Part shown: one piece after another, positions 9,622 through 17,875 of the stretch | Layout: each line of letters starts with the position of its first letter | Position numbering within the stretch: position 1 is the first letter of the stretch | Translations under genes and position numbers: made by a program | Notes under the pieces: generated by a model | Databases searched by the model: none | The model's input: only the letters and a program-made list of their open reading frames with translations | What the model was told of the DNA's origin: nothing | Assembly (NCBI GenBank): GCA_010015675.1 | Contig: ML977023.1 | Location: 36,265 to 54,501, forward strand | Source: Byssothecium circinans | Lineage: Eukaryota; Ascomycota; Dothideomycetes; Pleosporales; Massarinaceae | Direction: 5' to 3' | DNA length: 18,237 bases

Positions 9622-9683
9622 AAAAAACTAGGAAGCCGCCAGGGACAGGGTCACGCTGGTGAGAGCATTTCTACAACGACCCT
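9622..9683 (+). promoter_or_regulatory. -1 programmed ribosomal frameshift signal (gag-pol)
   Basis: The heptamer A AAA AAC (9622-9628) is in phase with the gag frame as X XXY YYZ, and TAG (9629-9631) follows at once. After an 8-nt spacer, CGCCAG (9637-9642) can pair with CTGGTG (9656-9661; one G-U). The loop bases AGGGTC (9647-9652) can pair with GACCCT (9678-9683), giving a classical H-type pseudoknot. A -1 shift here moves the ribosome from the gag frame into exactly the frame that holds the protease. A AAA AAC is a known strong slippery site, for example at retroviral gag-pro junctions. Confidence 0.8.
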
Positions 9684-9720
9684 ATACAACGTACGACACC
9701 CGGATCCACCGATTCATTGA

Positions 9721-10020
9721 TTGAAGGTGGAGGTGCGCGTACACAGACGTAGACTCACAGCACTGGTGGACAGTGGAGCTGCATGGATGATCATCTCCCC
9801 ACGAGTGGTTAAGAAATACGACATACCCTATCAAGACAAGGAACGTCCAATACGAGTGGTATTAGCCGACGATGGACCGATGTCCTACGGCAACGGATTC
9901 TTGAGGTTAGAAACCCAAGAAGTGTCATTCCACGTACTTGGAATTGAGGACACAACATCCCTCAACATCATAGATCTTGGTGAAGAAGACATGTTGATTG
10001 GTTACGATTAGCTTAGGAAG
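9721..10020 (+). other. retropepsin-like aspartic protease domain of pol
   Basis: The frame gives LTALVDSGAAWMIISP, with the DSGA active site at residues 17-20 of this open stretch, then LNIIDLGEEDMLIGYD followed by a TAG where Gln or Trp is expected, then LRKHNPAINW. The order and closing LRKHNP-INW segment match Ty3/gypsy proteases that release Gag and Pol products. A TGA just before (9718-9720) and the TAG at 10009 break the frame in this copy. Confidence 0.9.
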
Positions 10021-12943
10021 CACAATCCTGCCATCAATTGGCAGAAAGGCACGATGTTCAGCCGAGAACCAGCGTGCAAGGTTGCTAGAACACGCCATGA
10101 AAGATTGAGCCCGGCAATCCAGAGCTCACCCAGTTGAACCGGACGGATTGGCAAGATATCGCCTCATAAGATTAAGAGAATCTATGAGAAGGACCCTTCG
10201 CAAATAGGAGTCATCTAGATACGGAGAGTTGCGCCTATGAAGGATGAACCCCGACCAACAATACCACCAGAATACGAGGAGTTTTGAGACCTATTCAAAG
10301 AAATAGAAGAAACCGCATTACCGGATCACTAGGAATGGGATCATGAGATTCACCTAGAAGAAGGCGCAAAGCTGCGCCCAGGACTGATATATCCGCTTAC
10401 TCAGGACCAGCAGTTGTAACTGCGAGAGTATATCAAGAAGAACTTGAAATGAGGATACATATAAGAGAGTGCAAGCTCGATGGCTTCACCGATTCTCTTC
10501 GTCCCAAAAAAAGAATGGAAAGCTGCGACTCTGTGTGGATTACAGACAGCTAAACCACGTCACGAGGAAAAACCAATACCCTCTTCCTCTAATCTAGGAA
10601 CTCATGGACCGCCTCTAGGGAGTTAAGTGGATCACGAAATTTGATGTACGAGACGGATTCCATTGAATACGAATAGCTAAGGGCTTTGAATGGCTGACCG
10701 CCTTTAAAACTCAGTATAGACTGTACGAGTATACGGTTATGCCCTTTGGACTGACGAACGCGCCTGCGACGTTTTAGGCACTCGTTAACAGAGCACTTTA
10801 CGAATACTTAGACGTTTTTGTGACTGCGTACCTGGACGACATACTAGTGTATACCTTAGGAACGCTTAAGGATCACATTGAACACGTTAAGAAGGTGCTT
10901 AGGAAGCTTAGGGAGTATCAATTACCCCTATAGCCAGAAAAATGCGAATTCCACGTCACGGAGACGGATTACTTAGGATTTATCGTTTCACGAGATGGCA
11001 TTACTATAGACCCGAAGAAAGTCAAAACTATAAGGGAATGGCTAAAACCCAAGATAGTCAAGGACGTGCAATCCTTCCTAGGATTCGCCAACTTCTACTG
11101 GAAGTTTATTCAGGGATACTCGAAGACCACAGCGCCTCTCACGGAAATCACCAAGAAGGAAAAGGGATTCTGATGGGAATAAGAATAGAAGGAGGCTTTT
11201 AAAAAACTTAAGAAATTGTTCTTGTCAGCCCCTATGCTTTAGATGCACGACCCGGAATGACCACTGCGAGTGGAAACGGATGCATCAGACTATGCCCTGG
11301 GAGCGATACTCTCACAATAAGGTAAAGATGGGAAATGGAGACTAGTGTTCTACCATTCTTAGAAGTTCTTAGGAGCAGAACTTAACTACGACGTTCACGA
11401 CAAGGAACTACTAGCTATAGTAGACTCCTTTGAATAATGGCGAGCCCAGCTAGTAGGCGCTAGACACCAGGTAGAGGTGTATTCGGATTACTAGAACCTG
11501 ATGAGTTTCATGACGACCAAGAAACTCAACTAACGACAGGTCAGATGGGCCAAGATGATGGCAGATTATGACTTTAAAGTACACCATCGCCCAGGATCAC
11601 TAAATAGAGCGGCGGATGCTCTTAGCTAAAGATCTAACCTTTGGGAAACAGACAGACCTATCACGCACGACGCGGTCCTACGGAAGGACAAAGATGGTAG
11701 TCTAGGCTATAATCAACCACGACTATTCAGAGGAACTCTAGTTGAACGATTGGCTAAGGTGACTAAGGTCACACGGTTATGGGATAAGAAGCTTGATGAG
11801 CTTACCTAGGAGCCTGACGGACGCTGACGAGTCTAAGGGGATAGAGCACGAATACTCATCTAAAGGCTACACGAGTCTAAGGAATATAGACACCCCAGGA
11901 TTAACGAAATAGTTTGATGAATCTTGAATGAGTACTCAATCCCTGATGTACGAAAAACAGTTTAGAACGCGATAGGCAACTGTTTAGCCTGTTCTAAGAA
12001 CAAGCCTAAGAGACATAAGCCCTATGGATTACTCTAATCGCTCGAACCACCCGCACGCCCATGGATTAGCGTCACGATGGACTTCATAGTAAAGCTCCCG
12101 AAATCGTTAGAACCTAGATCAGCACGGCTATTCGACTTAATATTGGTAATCATTAACCGATTGACCAAAGCATTGATATTCGTACTAACGGAAGAAATAG
12201 TTACAGCTGAAGAAATGGCCTATGAAGTAACTAAGGCACTCATTAGTTAACATGGTGTACTAGAACAGTTCATCACTAATCATGGAACACTGTTCACCTC
12301 CAAGTATTAGAGCACGTTCCTTGCGAAGCTAGGAGTCAATAAAAAGCTTTTAACTAGCTTCCACCCGTAGATAGATGGGTAGACGGAACGAACGAACCAG
12401 ACACTAGAACAGTATCTAAGAATGTACGCTAATAAGCTGCAGGACAACTGGGTTGAACTCCTGCCGACAGCATAATTAGCCTACAACAGTACGAGATCCT
12501 TGACGACAGGATACTCGCCGCATTACGCGAATTATGGATATGAGCCGACTGCTCACCGAAATCCTAAGGATGTTAAAAGCCTCTCAGCTGGAGCTGACGA
12601 CAAGGCACGACTACTTCGCGAACTGCATGATGACTTGAGCTGACGAATCACTCAAAGGAACCTCACGACAGCCAGATTAGCGAACAAGAAAAGGCTTGAG
12701 GGACCAACCCTTAAAGAAGGGGATAAAGTTTTCCTATCACGAAAAAATTTGAAAACTAAACGGCCATGCGACAAATTGGATAACCTCCGAATAGGACCCT
12801 TTCAAATCCTAGAGGCTAAAGGACCTATGACGTTCAAGTTGGAACTCCCTAAAGGCATGCGCATACACCCTATCTTTCACAAATCCCTCCTTGAACCAGC
12901 ACCACCGGACGCCGGAATCGAGACGAGAATTGAACTCGAGGAT

Positions 12944-13100
12944 GAAGATTACGAGGTCGAAGAAATCAAGGACCTGCGGAAATTCAAGCGTCAGTGGAAG
13001 TACTTGGTCAAGTGGAAGGACTAGCCGGACAGCTAGAATACCTAGGAACTGATACGGAATCTTACGGACTGCAGGAGACTAGTAAAGGACTACCACCAGT
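12944..13100 (+). other. chromodomain at the integrase C terminus
   Basis: YEVEEIKDLRK, then RQWKYLVKWKD, a stop, PDS, a stop, NT, a stop, and RNLTDCRRLVKDYHQ matches the chromodomain found at the end of chromovirus integrases. There it binds modified histone H3 and steers integration to heterochromatin. Three TAG codons (13022, 13034, 13043) replace residues in the second half. The insertion into an already RIP-mutated, presumably heterochromatic element is consistent with that targeting. Confidence 0.85.
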
Positions 13101-13216
13101 GGCATCTAGAGGTAGTGACCCCGTGTTCGCCAGGAAAGTGGAAAAGTCAAAAGACAAAGAAGGATTAAAAGAGATTAAAGAAGGATTAGCCTGCAACCAG
13201 CCCAGGTCAGTCGACA

Positions 13217-13243
13217 GCGGTTCGGATAGCGGCGGTTCGGATA
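13217..13243 (+). repeat. short tandem repeat GCGGTTCGGATA, two copies
   Basis: GCGGTTCGGATA occurs at 13217-13228 and 13232-13243, period 15. It lies between the end of pol and the 3' end of the convergent antisense gene. It could be trivial slippage or part of a shared 3' processing region. Confidence 0.5.
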
Positions 13244-13280
13244 AAACGGTGGACTCCGTACTCTTTGAAATCTCCACCTC

Positions 13281-13667
13281 TTAAGCGGCATCTATTACAG
13301 CTAGGACATGGTGATCCCGGTTCGCGAAAGAGCGCTCATGGGCTTCTAACTCAGCCAGCTCCACGCGGAGTTGGGCAGACTCAGCCTGAAGCCGCGCAGC
13401 CTCTACCTTAGAGTGAAGAAGCGTGATTTGCTTCTCCTCTTTCTCCGTTTGCACTTTCTCCCACTCCTCTTCAGGAACAAACAGACTGCACTCAGCATGA
13501 ACCTAAATGCAGGCGGCGCACTAACCTGTGGCCGCATCCACAAAACAACGAAGCTTGCGCTTCTGACAACGATCGCAACCCGGTGCCATCTCCAGCCCTT
13601 GAGAACGAATTTGGTTGGCGCGATTACGACGGCGTGCGGTTGACGACTCGGACGGAACCTTGGGCAT
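13281..13667 (-). pseudogene. antisense Zn2Cys6 (Gal4-type) zinc-cluster protein encoded by the retrotransposon
   Basis: On the minus strand, ATG (13665-13667) to TAA (13281-13283) gives 128 codons with only two in-frame stops, both TAG (13521-13523 and 13503-13505). Residues 10-21 are basic (TARRRNRANQIR). Residues 31-60 hold C-x2-C-x6-C-x8-C-x2-C-x6-C (CDRCQKRKLRC, then CAAC, then C60), exactly the fungal binuclear zinc-cluster spacing. Residues 66-112 are Glu/Lys/Leu-rich and predict a coiled coil (KVEAARLQAESAQLRVEL), as in dimeric Gal4-class regulators. The protein is short for that family and lacks the fungal transcription-factor middle domain. A TATA box lies 69 nt upstream. The gene converges on pol and lies wholly inside the element. 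The DNA-binding role is inferred from the motif. Confidence 0.85.
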
Positions 13668-13735
13668 GGTTAGAGAAAGGTCAGCGAAACCCTAGAGGAG
13701 GCTACGACACCACGAGTAACTGGAGACACGCATGA

Positions 13736-13743
13736 CTTATATA
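13736..13743 (-). promoter_or_regulatory. TATA box of the antisense zinc-cluster gene
   Basis: On the minus strand TATATAAG lies 69 nt before the ATG at 13667, followed by a pyrimidine-rich leader (ctgacctttctctaacc) up to the ATG. Both are usual for fungal promoters. It sits outside the LTR, between the gene and the polypurine tract, so the antisense gene seems to have its own promoter. Confidence 0.6.
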
Positions 13744-13804
13744 CCAGCCACAAGAAGAAGCGGCACAGCAGACACACCTCCTAGGATATTGGGATGATAA
13801 CCTT

Positions 13805-13815
13805 AAAGAGGGGGA
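13805..13815 (+). other. polypurine tract of younger element
   Basis: AAAGAGGGGGA, followed by TGA, directly precedes the 3' LTR and is the expected plus-strand primer. It confirms plus orientation. Confidence 0.85.
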
Positions 13816-13818
13816 TGA

Positions 13819-14278
13819 TGTTACAAGATAATGTATGAGCGCAGCCACGGAAGAATGATACGCTCAGGGAGAGTATCAAACGGTAGGGCGCAGGACAGGG
13901 TTAAGGCGCTAGTCACGTGATTGTGATCCCGCCAAGACCAAAAGATCCTATAGATCCCGGGATCAGGACGAAGTCCTGGGAGCAGAAGGAGCAGAGGCTC
14001 TAGGCGGGATCAAGGACTCAGCGAAGGAACAGAATAAGTGGTATAAAGACTGGACGGATCTCCTTTGTCTTTCTAATTCTGATTCTTCGTAGTCAACTCT
14101 CTATAGTTCATCTCTCACCCAGATTGATACTTAGTTATTCTATAGTCGGTTATAGAATTGGTTGCTTTCGTACGTTTGCCTCTTGAACCACTGAAGCACA
14201 CCACCTGACGTATACACCTTACACCAATCAACCTCCCCTAACACGGATCAGGCTCGGCGAGTATACCCCTCGGTAACA
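13819..14278 (+). repeat. 3' LTR of younger element
   Basis: 460 bp, TGTTAC to GTAACA, colinear with 6835-7294. It keeps the CACGTG palindrome, the U3 inverted repeats, TATAAA (14042) and GTAGTCAA (14089-14096). The 18 differences from the 5' LTR are all C/T or G/A and fall in both directions, so both copies were mutated after insertion. Confidence 0.96.
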
Positions 14279-14283
14279 GTTAG
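14279..14283. repeat. target-site duplication GTTAG (right copy), younger element
   Basis: GTTAG follows the CA end of the 3' LTR and matches 6830-6834. Confidence 0.93.
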
Positions 14284-15200
14284 TTTCTTTCTTAGTACTA
14301 AGAGTTCCTTCTTACTTATATTATAAAGTAGTTCCTATAGGATTTCTTATAGTTTCCTATCCTTCTTTATAATCTTAAAAAAGTAGTCTACTATAGATCC
14401 TTAGTATAGGGCTAGTTTATTAGCTTTAAACTAAAAGAATAGTTTATAGAGATCCTTTAGGGACTTTAGAAACTTCTTATAAGGGTCTATCTATTTCTTT
14501 AAAGCTAAGGCCTTCTTAATATTAGCTATAGACGTTATAAAGATATTTACTAATCCTATTTTCCTCCTATTTCTCTAGGTAATTACTATAAACGCTAGCG
14601 CGTCTACTCTTTTTATTAACCTTAATAGGAGTTTAACTTCTATACTTTATACATAGGTGCTAGCCTAGTGTATATATACTAACTTCTTAGCTAGCGCTAG
14701 AGTTACCTTATTCCTAGTTATCTATAGTCTTTTAAGTATAATATTATACTTCTTCTCTCTCTTAGCAATATATAACTAAATATCTTTAACGTGCCTATAG
14801 ATGTTTATTTTTATCTAGGCTACTTTTATAACCTAAGAACGCTTCTCTTATATTCTAATTATAGCTTAGTAGATAGAGAGATTAGTATATAAGAGGTTAT
14901 AATAATCTAAGAACTTTATAGAGATAAATCTAAAAGTTAAGCACTTAGTATTATGTAAAGTAAAAGTATAAGATTCTCTATTAATAAATAAGTATAAAGT
15001 AATTAGACTCTTATCTAGCTAACTCTAATAGAAATTATTAAAATTCTACCTTAGATCCTTATATTATAACCTCCTTTTCTTCTCCTAGCTATAACTATTA
15101 CTAGGAGAGACTATTTTTCTAAATCCTCTATTATAGATTTCTTCTTAGCTTCCTTATCCTCTTTTCTTCTTTAATCTTCCTAGACTTTACCTTTATAGTA
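14284..15200 (-). pseudogene. older element pol, 5' part (protease/RT N-terminus)
   Basis: Minus-strand reading towards 14279 ends in LLYNISKKELLVLRKKLT, which matches the segment just before the RT core of chromoviruses (LYxMSxxELLVLR). It continues, across the younger element, with the RT core at 6829 downward. Upstream on the same strand VDYFFKIIKKDRKL fits the usual DHxIxL segment. Farther up, the protease is expected, but I cannot point to a clear DSG motif in the RIP-mutated sequence. Confidence 0.65.
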
Positions 15201-16500
15201 GGAGTAGTAGGAGTAAGAGAGTATCTTATAATAAAATATCTACTCTTCTTATAGCATAGGTACTTTTAGTTCTTTATACGCTAGTTCTTAATACTTTTAG
15301 AAACCTACTAAGCTTACTCCCTTTTATCTCTATTATAGGAGCTTTCCTTTTTATCTCCTTTATAAGAGCTTTATATATGCCTAAACCTTTACTATAAAAG
15401 TTCCTAGTTTATCTTATTCTTATTATTACCCTATAACTTTACTATTAGAGCCTTCCTTATCTTAAAAAATAGGGTATTTATCTTATTCTAGTTAATATTC
15501 TTATCTACTAACTCTACCCTATCTATTAGGTAGTTAATAGACTATCTTATAGGTATTTCTACTAATACTATTACTTCTTTAAGGTCCTTATAGAGTCCTC
15601 TTAAGTAGATATTCTATAGTATAGCGCTATTCTTAATTTCTCTAGCGTTATAGGCTAATTATATAAATTTAGTATTTATACTAAAGAGGGATTAGTCTCT
15701 CTAAGTCTACGTACTTAAGAGGTTTTATACGCAGTTATTAAAGTAGGTATCTATAAATTAGTTATTAAGGAACTTCTAAAACTCCTTTTAGGAGCTATCT
15801 TTATTTCAGCTTAGCTAGGATATCGTAATATTGGCTACTATCCTTTTTAGCTAGTTAAATATATACCTAACTTTCTTTCCTTCTCTAAGTCTATTATTTA
15901 CTAATTTAAATTTTATTTATAGATAGAATTATTACTACTAGTTTTACTTCCTATTAAAGGGGTCTAGGTTAGAGAGTTTTATCCTTTAAGGTTTCTCCTC
16001 TAAGGTTAAAGAGCTTAGTATTAATATAGTTACTAGGCTTAGTTTTAGGTTCTCTACTAATCTCTTTATAAAGTAGTAGATTAGGTCTTTATTCTAAGCT
16101 TAAAGGGTATCTATATAGGCCTTTACTACTTTTAGTACTTCTCTATCTCTACTCCTTCTAAGGATAGGGGCCTTTCCTGCAGCTATTAAAGAAGGGCTGC
16201 TTAGAAATAAGAGTTTTTTAAAGAAGGATCCTTCTACTTCTAAGTTACGCGTATTATGCTTTTTTACGCGCTTTTCTATTAATAAAATCTTTATATTAAT
16301 CTTATCTAAAGGGTACTTTTTTATTAATAGGGTCCTTCTTAGGCGTTTAATAATTTAGTTAGTACTAGCGCTTTTAGTTCTTAGCTATATTACTAACTAC
16401 GCAAGGTAGTTAACTAAAATATTATCTAAATCTACTATCTCTAATTAGGGTAAGAATTTAATACTTAGAGAGCTTTAGTTCTCTATCTTTTAGGGGCCTC
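15200..16500 (-). pseudogene. older element gag relic with zinc knuckle
   Basis: On the minus strand at 15262-15221 the spacing of a CCHC knuckle is kept, but every ligand codon reads Tyr (YLCYKKSRYFIIRY). That is what RIP-type G-to-A changes of TGC/TGT and C-to-T changes of CAT produce. The knuckle lies between the RT N-terminus and the 5' LTR, as expected for the end of gag. Capsid sequence up to about 16500 is too degraded to name motifs. Confidence 0.6.
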
Positions 16501-16559
16501 TACTAGTCTTATAACTAGTAAGAATAAAAATAATAAATTAAGTAGATAAATAAATCTAA

Positions 16560-16743
16560 TATAAGGAGCTAAGCTTAAGGAGCTAGAGGTACTAAGTAGA
16601 ATATAGATAGATTTATTAAGAAGAGAGAGTTCTCTTAAGCGTAAATCTATATATAAGAGAACTTAGAGATTACTCTAGAGCTAGTTTAGAGGACATAGAG
16701 TCTAAAGAGTAGCCTTTAAGAAACTAGAGCCTAGCCTATTATA
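16560..16743 (-). repeat. LTR of older element (5' LTR in element orientation)
   Basis: 184 bp matching 1502-1685, from TATAAGGAGC to CCTATTATA, followed by the ATAAG duplication and then 18S sequence. About 16 substitutions separate the copies, mostly transitions between runs of AAG/AGA. Confidence 0.85.
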
Positions 16744-17875
16744 ATAAGTAATTATACTATAAAACTATAAATAGCTTATTAAATTAGTTATTATTTATTT
16801 GATAGTACCTTACTACTTAGATACCTATAGTAATTCTAGAGCTAATACATGCTAAAAACCCTAACTTTAGAAGGGGTATATTTATTAGATAAAAAACTAA
16901 TACCCTTTAAGGCTCCTTAGTAATTTATAATAACTTCTTAGATTATATAGCCTTACGCTAGCAAAAGTTTATTTAAATTTCTACCCTATTAACTTTTAAT
17001 AGTAAGGTATTAGCTTACTATAGTTTCTATAGGTAACAGGGAATTAGAGTTTAATTCTAAAGAGTTAGCCTAAGAAATAGCTAACATATCTAAGGAAGGT
17101 AGTAGGCGCGCAAATTACCTAATCCTAATATAGGGAGGTAGTAATAATAAATACTAACATAGAGCTCTTTTAGGTCTTATAATTAAAATAAGTATAATTT
17201 AAACCTCTTAATAAGGAATAATAAGAGGGTAAGTCTAGTGCTAGCAGCTATAGTAATTCTAGCTCTAATAGCGTATATTAAAGTTATTATAGTTAAAAAG
17301 CTTATAGTTAAACCTTTAGCCTAGCTAGTAGGTCTACCTTACTATATATACTTATCTAGCTAGGCCTTTTCTTTTAGAGAACTATATACCCTTTACTAAG
17401 TATATTAAGGACTAGGACTTTTACTTTAAAAATATTAGAGTATTTAAAGCAGGCCTTTACTTAAATATTATAGTATAGAATAATAAAATAAGACGTTAGT
17501 TCTATTTTATTAGTTTCTAAGACTACTATAATAATTAATAGAGATAGTTAGGGGTATTAGTATTTAATTATTAAAGGTAATATTCTTAGATTTATTAAAG
17601 ACTAACTACTATAAAAGCATTTACTAAGGATGTTTTTATTAATTAGGAAACAAAAGTTAGAGGATTAAAGATAATTAGATACTATTATAGTCTTAACTAT
17701 AAACTATACTAATTAGGGATTAAATAGTATTATTATTTTAATTTGCTTAGTACCTTATAAGAAATTAAAGTATTTAGGTTCTAAAGAGAGTATAGTTAGA
17801 AGGCTAAAACTTAAAGAAATTAATAAAAAGGTACTACTAGGCGTAAAGCCTATAGCTTAATTTAACTTAATATAA
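16744..17875 (+). pseudogene. 18S rRNA gene, main fragment (RIP-mutated, truncated)
   Basis: Resumes the 18S at ataagtaattatactataaaa. Diagnostic conserved blocks follow: gatagtaccttactac (16801), taattctagagctaatacatg (from about 16830), gaaattcttggattt-like sequence near 17583, taaacttaaagaaatt-like sequence near 17810, and gcttaatttaacttaa near 17855. Differences from a functional 18S are almost all C-to-T and G-to-A. The match ends near 17875, around the universal segment that follows the aattgacggaag block, so about the last third of the gene is missing. Such a copy presumably lies outside the active rDNA array. Confidence 0.92.

Larger units (their letters stand above)
7334..9631 (+). 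pseudogene. gag of younger element with long Cys/His-rich extension (765 codons)
   Basis: ATG at 7334 opens a frame that stays in register, without indels, to TAG at 9629. Residues about 60-240 are a retrotransposon Gag capsid domain (APEKYDGGRDGLKPFL, then TWMQPF, then ISRIWQ, then ARYVTEF). A zinc knuckle follows at 8237-8278 (CLRCGEVGHFRRDY), with the last Cys changed to Tyr by a TGC-to-TAC transition. Normal gypsy Gag would end soon after, but the frame continues for another ~450 codons. It has a second, perfect CCHC knuckle (8564-8605) and an array of C-x4-C-x2-H modules. About 17 in-frame stops occur before 9629, e.g. 7430, 7481, 8048, 8159, 8417, 8669, 8729, 8975, 9029, 9257 and 9584; TAG and TAA of the kind RIP makes from Gln or Trp codons predominate. 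Pol is reached by a -1 shift at 9622-9628. Confidence 0.9.
9625..13168 (+). pseudogene. pol of younger element: protease, RT, RNase H, integrase, chromodomain
   Basis: Entered by -1 frameshifting. Protease: 9721-10020 with DSGA (Asp codon 9769). RT: starts near 10260, with catalytic Asp in KFDVRDGFH (10643) and YLDD (10829-10840). RNase H: Asp 11279, Glu 11405, Asp 11486 and Asp 11615 all present. Integrase: H-x6-H (11870, 11891) and C-x2-C (11981, 11990), then Asp in TMDF (12080), Asn in place of the second Asp (12278) and Glu (12386) at x35 spacing. A GPF motif (near 12796) and chromodomain (12944-13100) close the protein, with TAA at 13166. Many TAG/TAA/TGA stops are RIP-type. One extra base in the A7 run at 10506-10512 shifts frame before [12 protein letters not shown]. 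Length is about 1180 codons, usual for the family. Confidence 0.93.
6835..14278 (+). mobile_element. younger Ty3/gypsy chromovirus, 7444 bp, moderately RIP-mutated
   Basis: Identical-length 460-bp LTRs (6835-7294 and 13819-14278) begin TGTTAC, end GTAACA and are flanked by GTTAG. Inside, in order, are a primer-binding region, gag with capsid and zinc knuckle, a Cys/His-rich extension, a -1 frameshift signal, protease (DSGA), reverse transcriptase (YLDD), RNase H, integrase (DDE with D-x35-E spacing), a chromodomain, an antisense Zn2Cys6 gene and a polypurine tract. Base composition and preserved CpA make it stand out sharply from the flanks, so it is younger and less mutated. Nonsense codons of RIP type, a changed integrase Asp and an A-run frameshift show that this copy is dead. 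Confidence 0.96.
1502..16743 (-). mobile_element. older Ty3/gypsy chromovirus inserted in 18S rDNA, heavily RIP-mutated
   Basis: Two 184-bp direct repeats (1502-1685 and 16560-16743) flanked by ATAAG bound an element read on the minus strand. Minus-strand translation, ignoring stops, gives a gag zinc knuckle relic (15221-15262), reverse transcriptase (14284 region continuing at 6829), RNase H, integrase with a GPY-like C terminus, and a chromodomain (about 4010-4190). This order is typical of chromoviruses. Removing the 7444-bp younger element and its 5-bp duplication leaves about 7.8 kb. By eye the two LTRs differ at about 16 sites, mostly transitions. Stops occur every few codons throughout, so the element cannot be autonomous. 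Confidence 0.88.

Noticed and set aside
9454..9627. Plus-strand frame upstream of the protease, as an N-terminal part of pol
   Set aside because: The overlapping gag frame has C-x4-C-x2-H modules up to about 9571, so this frame is coding only after the slippery site at 9622-9628.
10942..11202. 86-codon plus-strand open frame
   Set aside because: Out of phase with the RT sequence (KCEFHVTETDYLGFIVSRDG) that covers the same bases.
12994..13284. Overlapping open frames around the end of pol, both strands
   Set aside because: The pol frame through the chromodomain to 13168 explains the region. These frames are out of phase or antisense without motifs.
13371..13643. 90-codon plus-strand open frame
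   Set aside because: It lies opposite the Zn2Cys6 gene. The minus strand has the exact six-Cys spacing, coiled coil and upstream TATA box, while the plus frame has no recognisable content.
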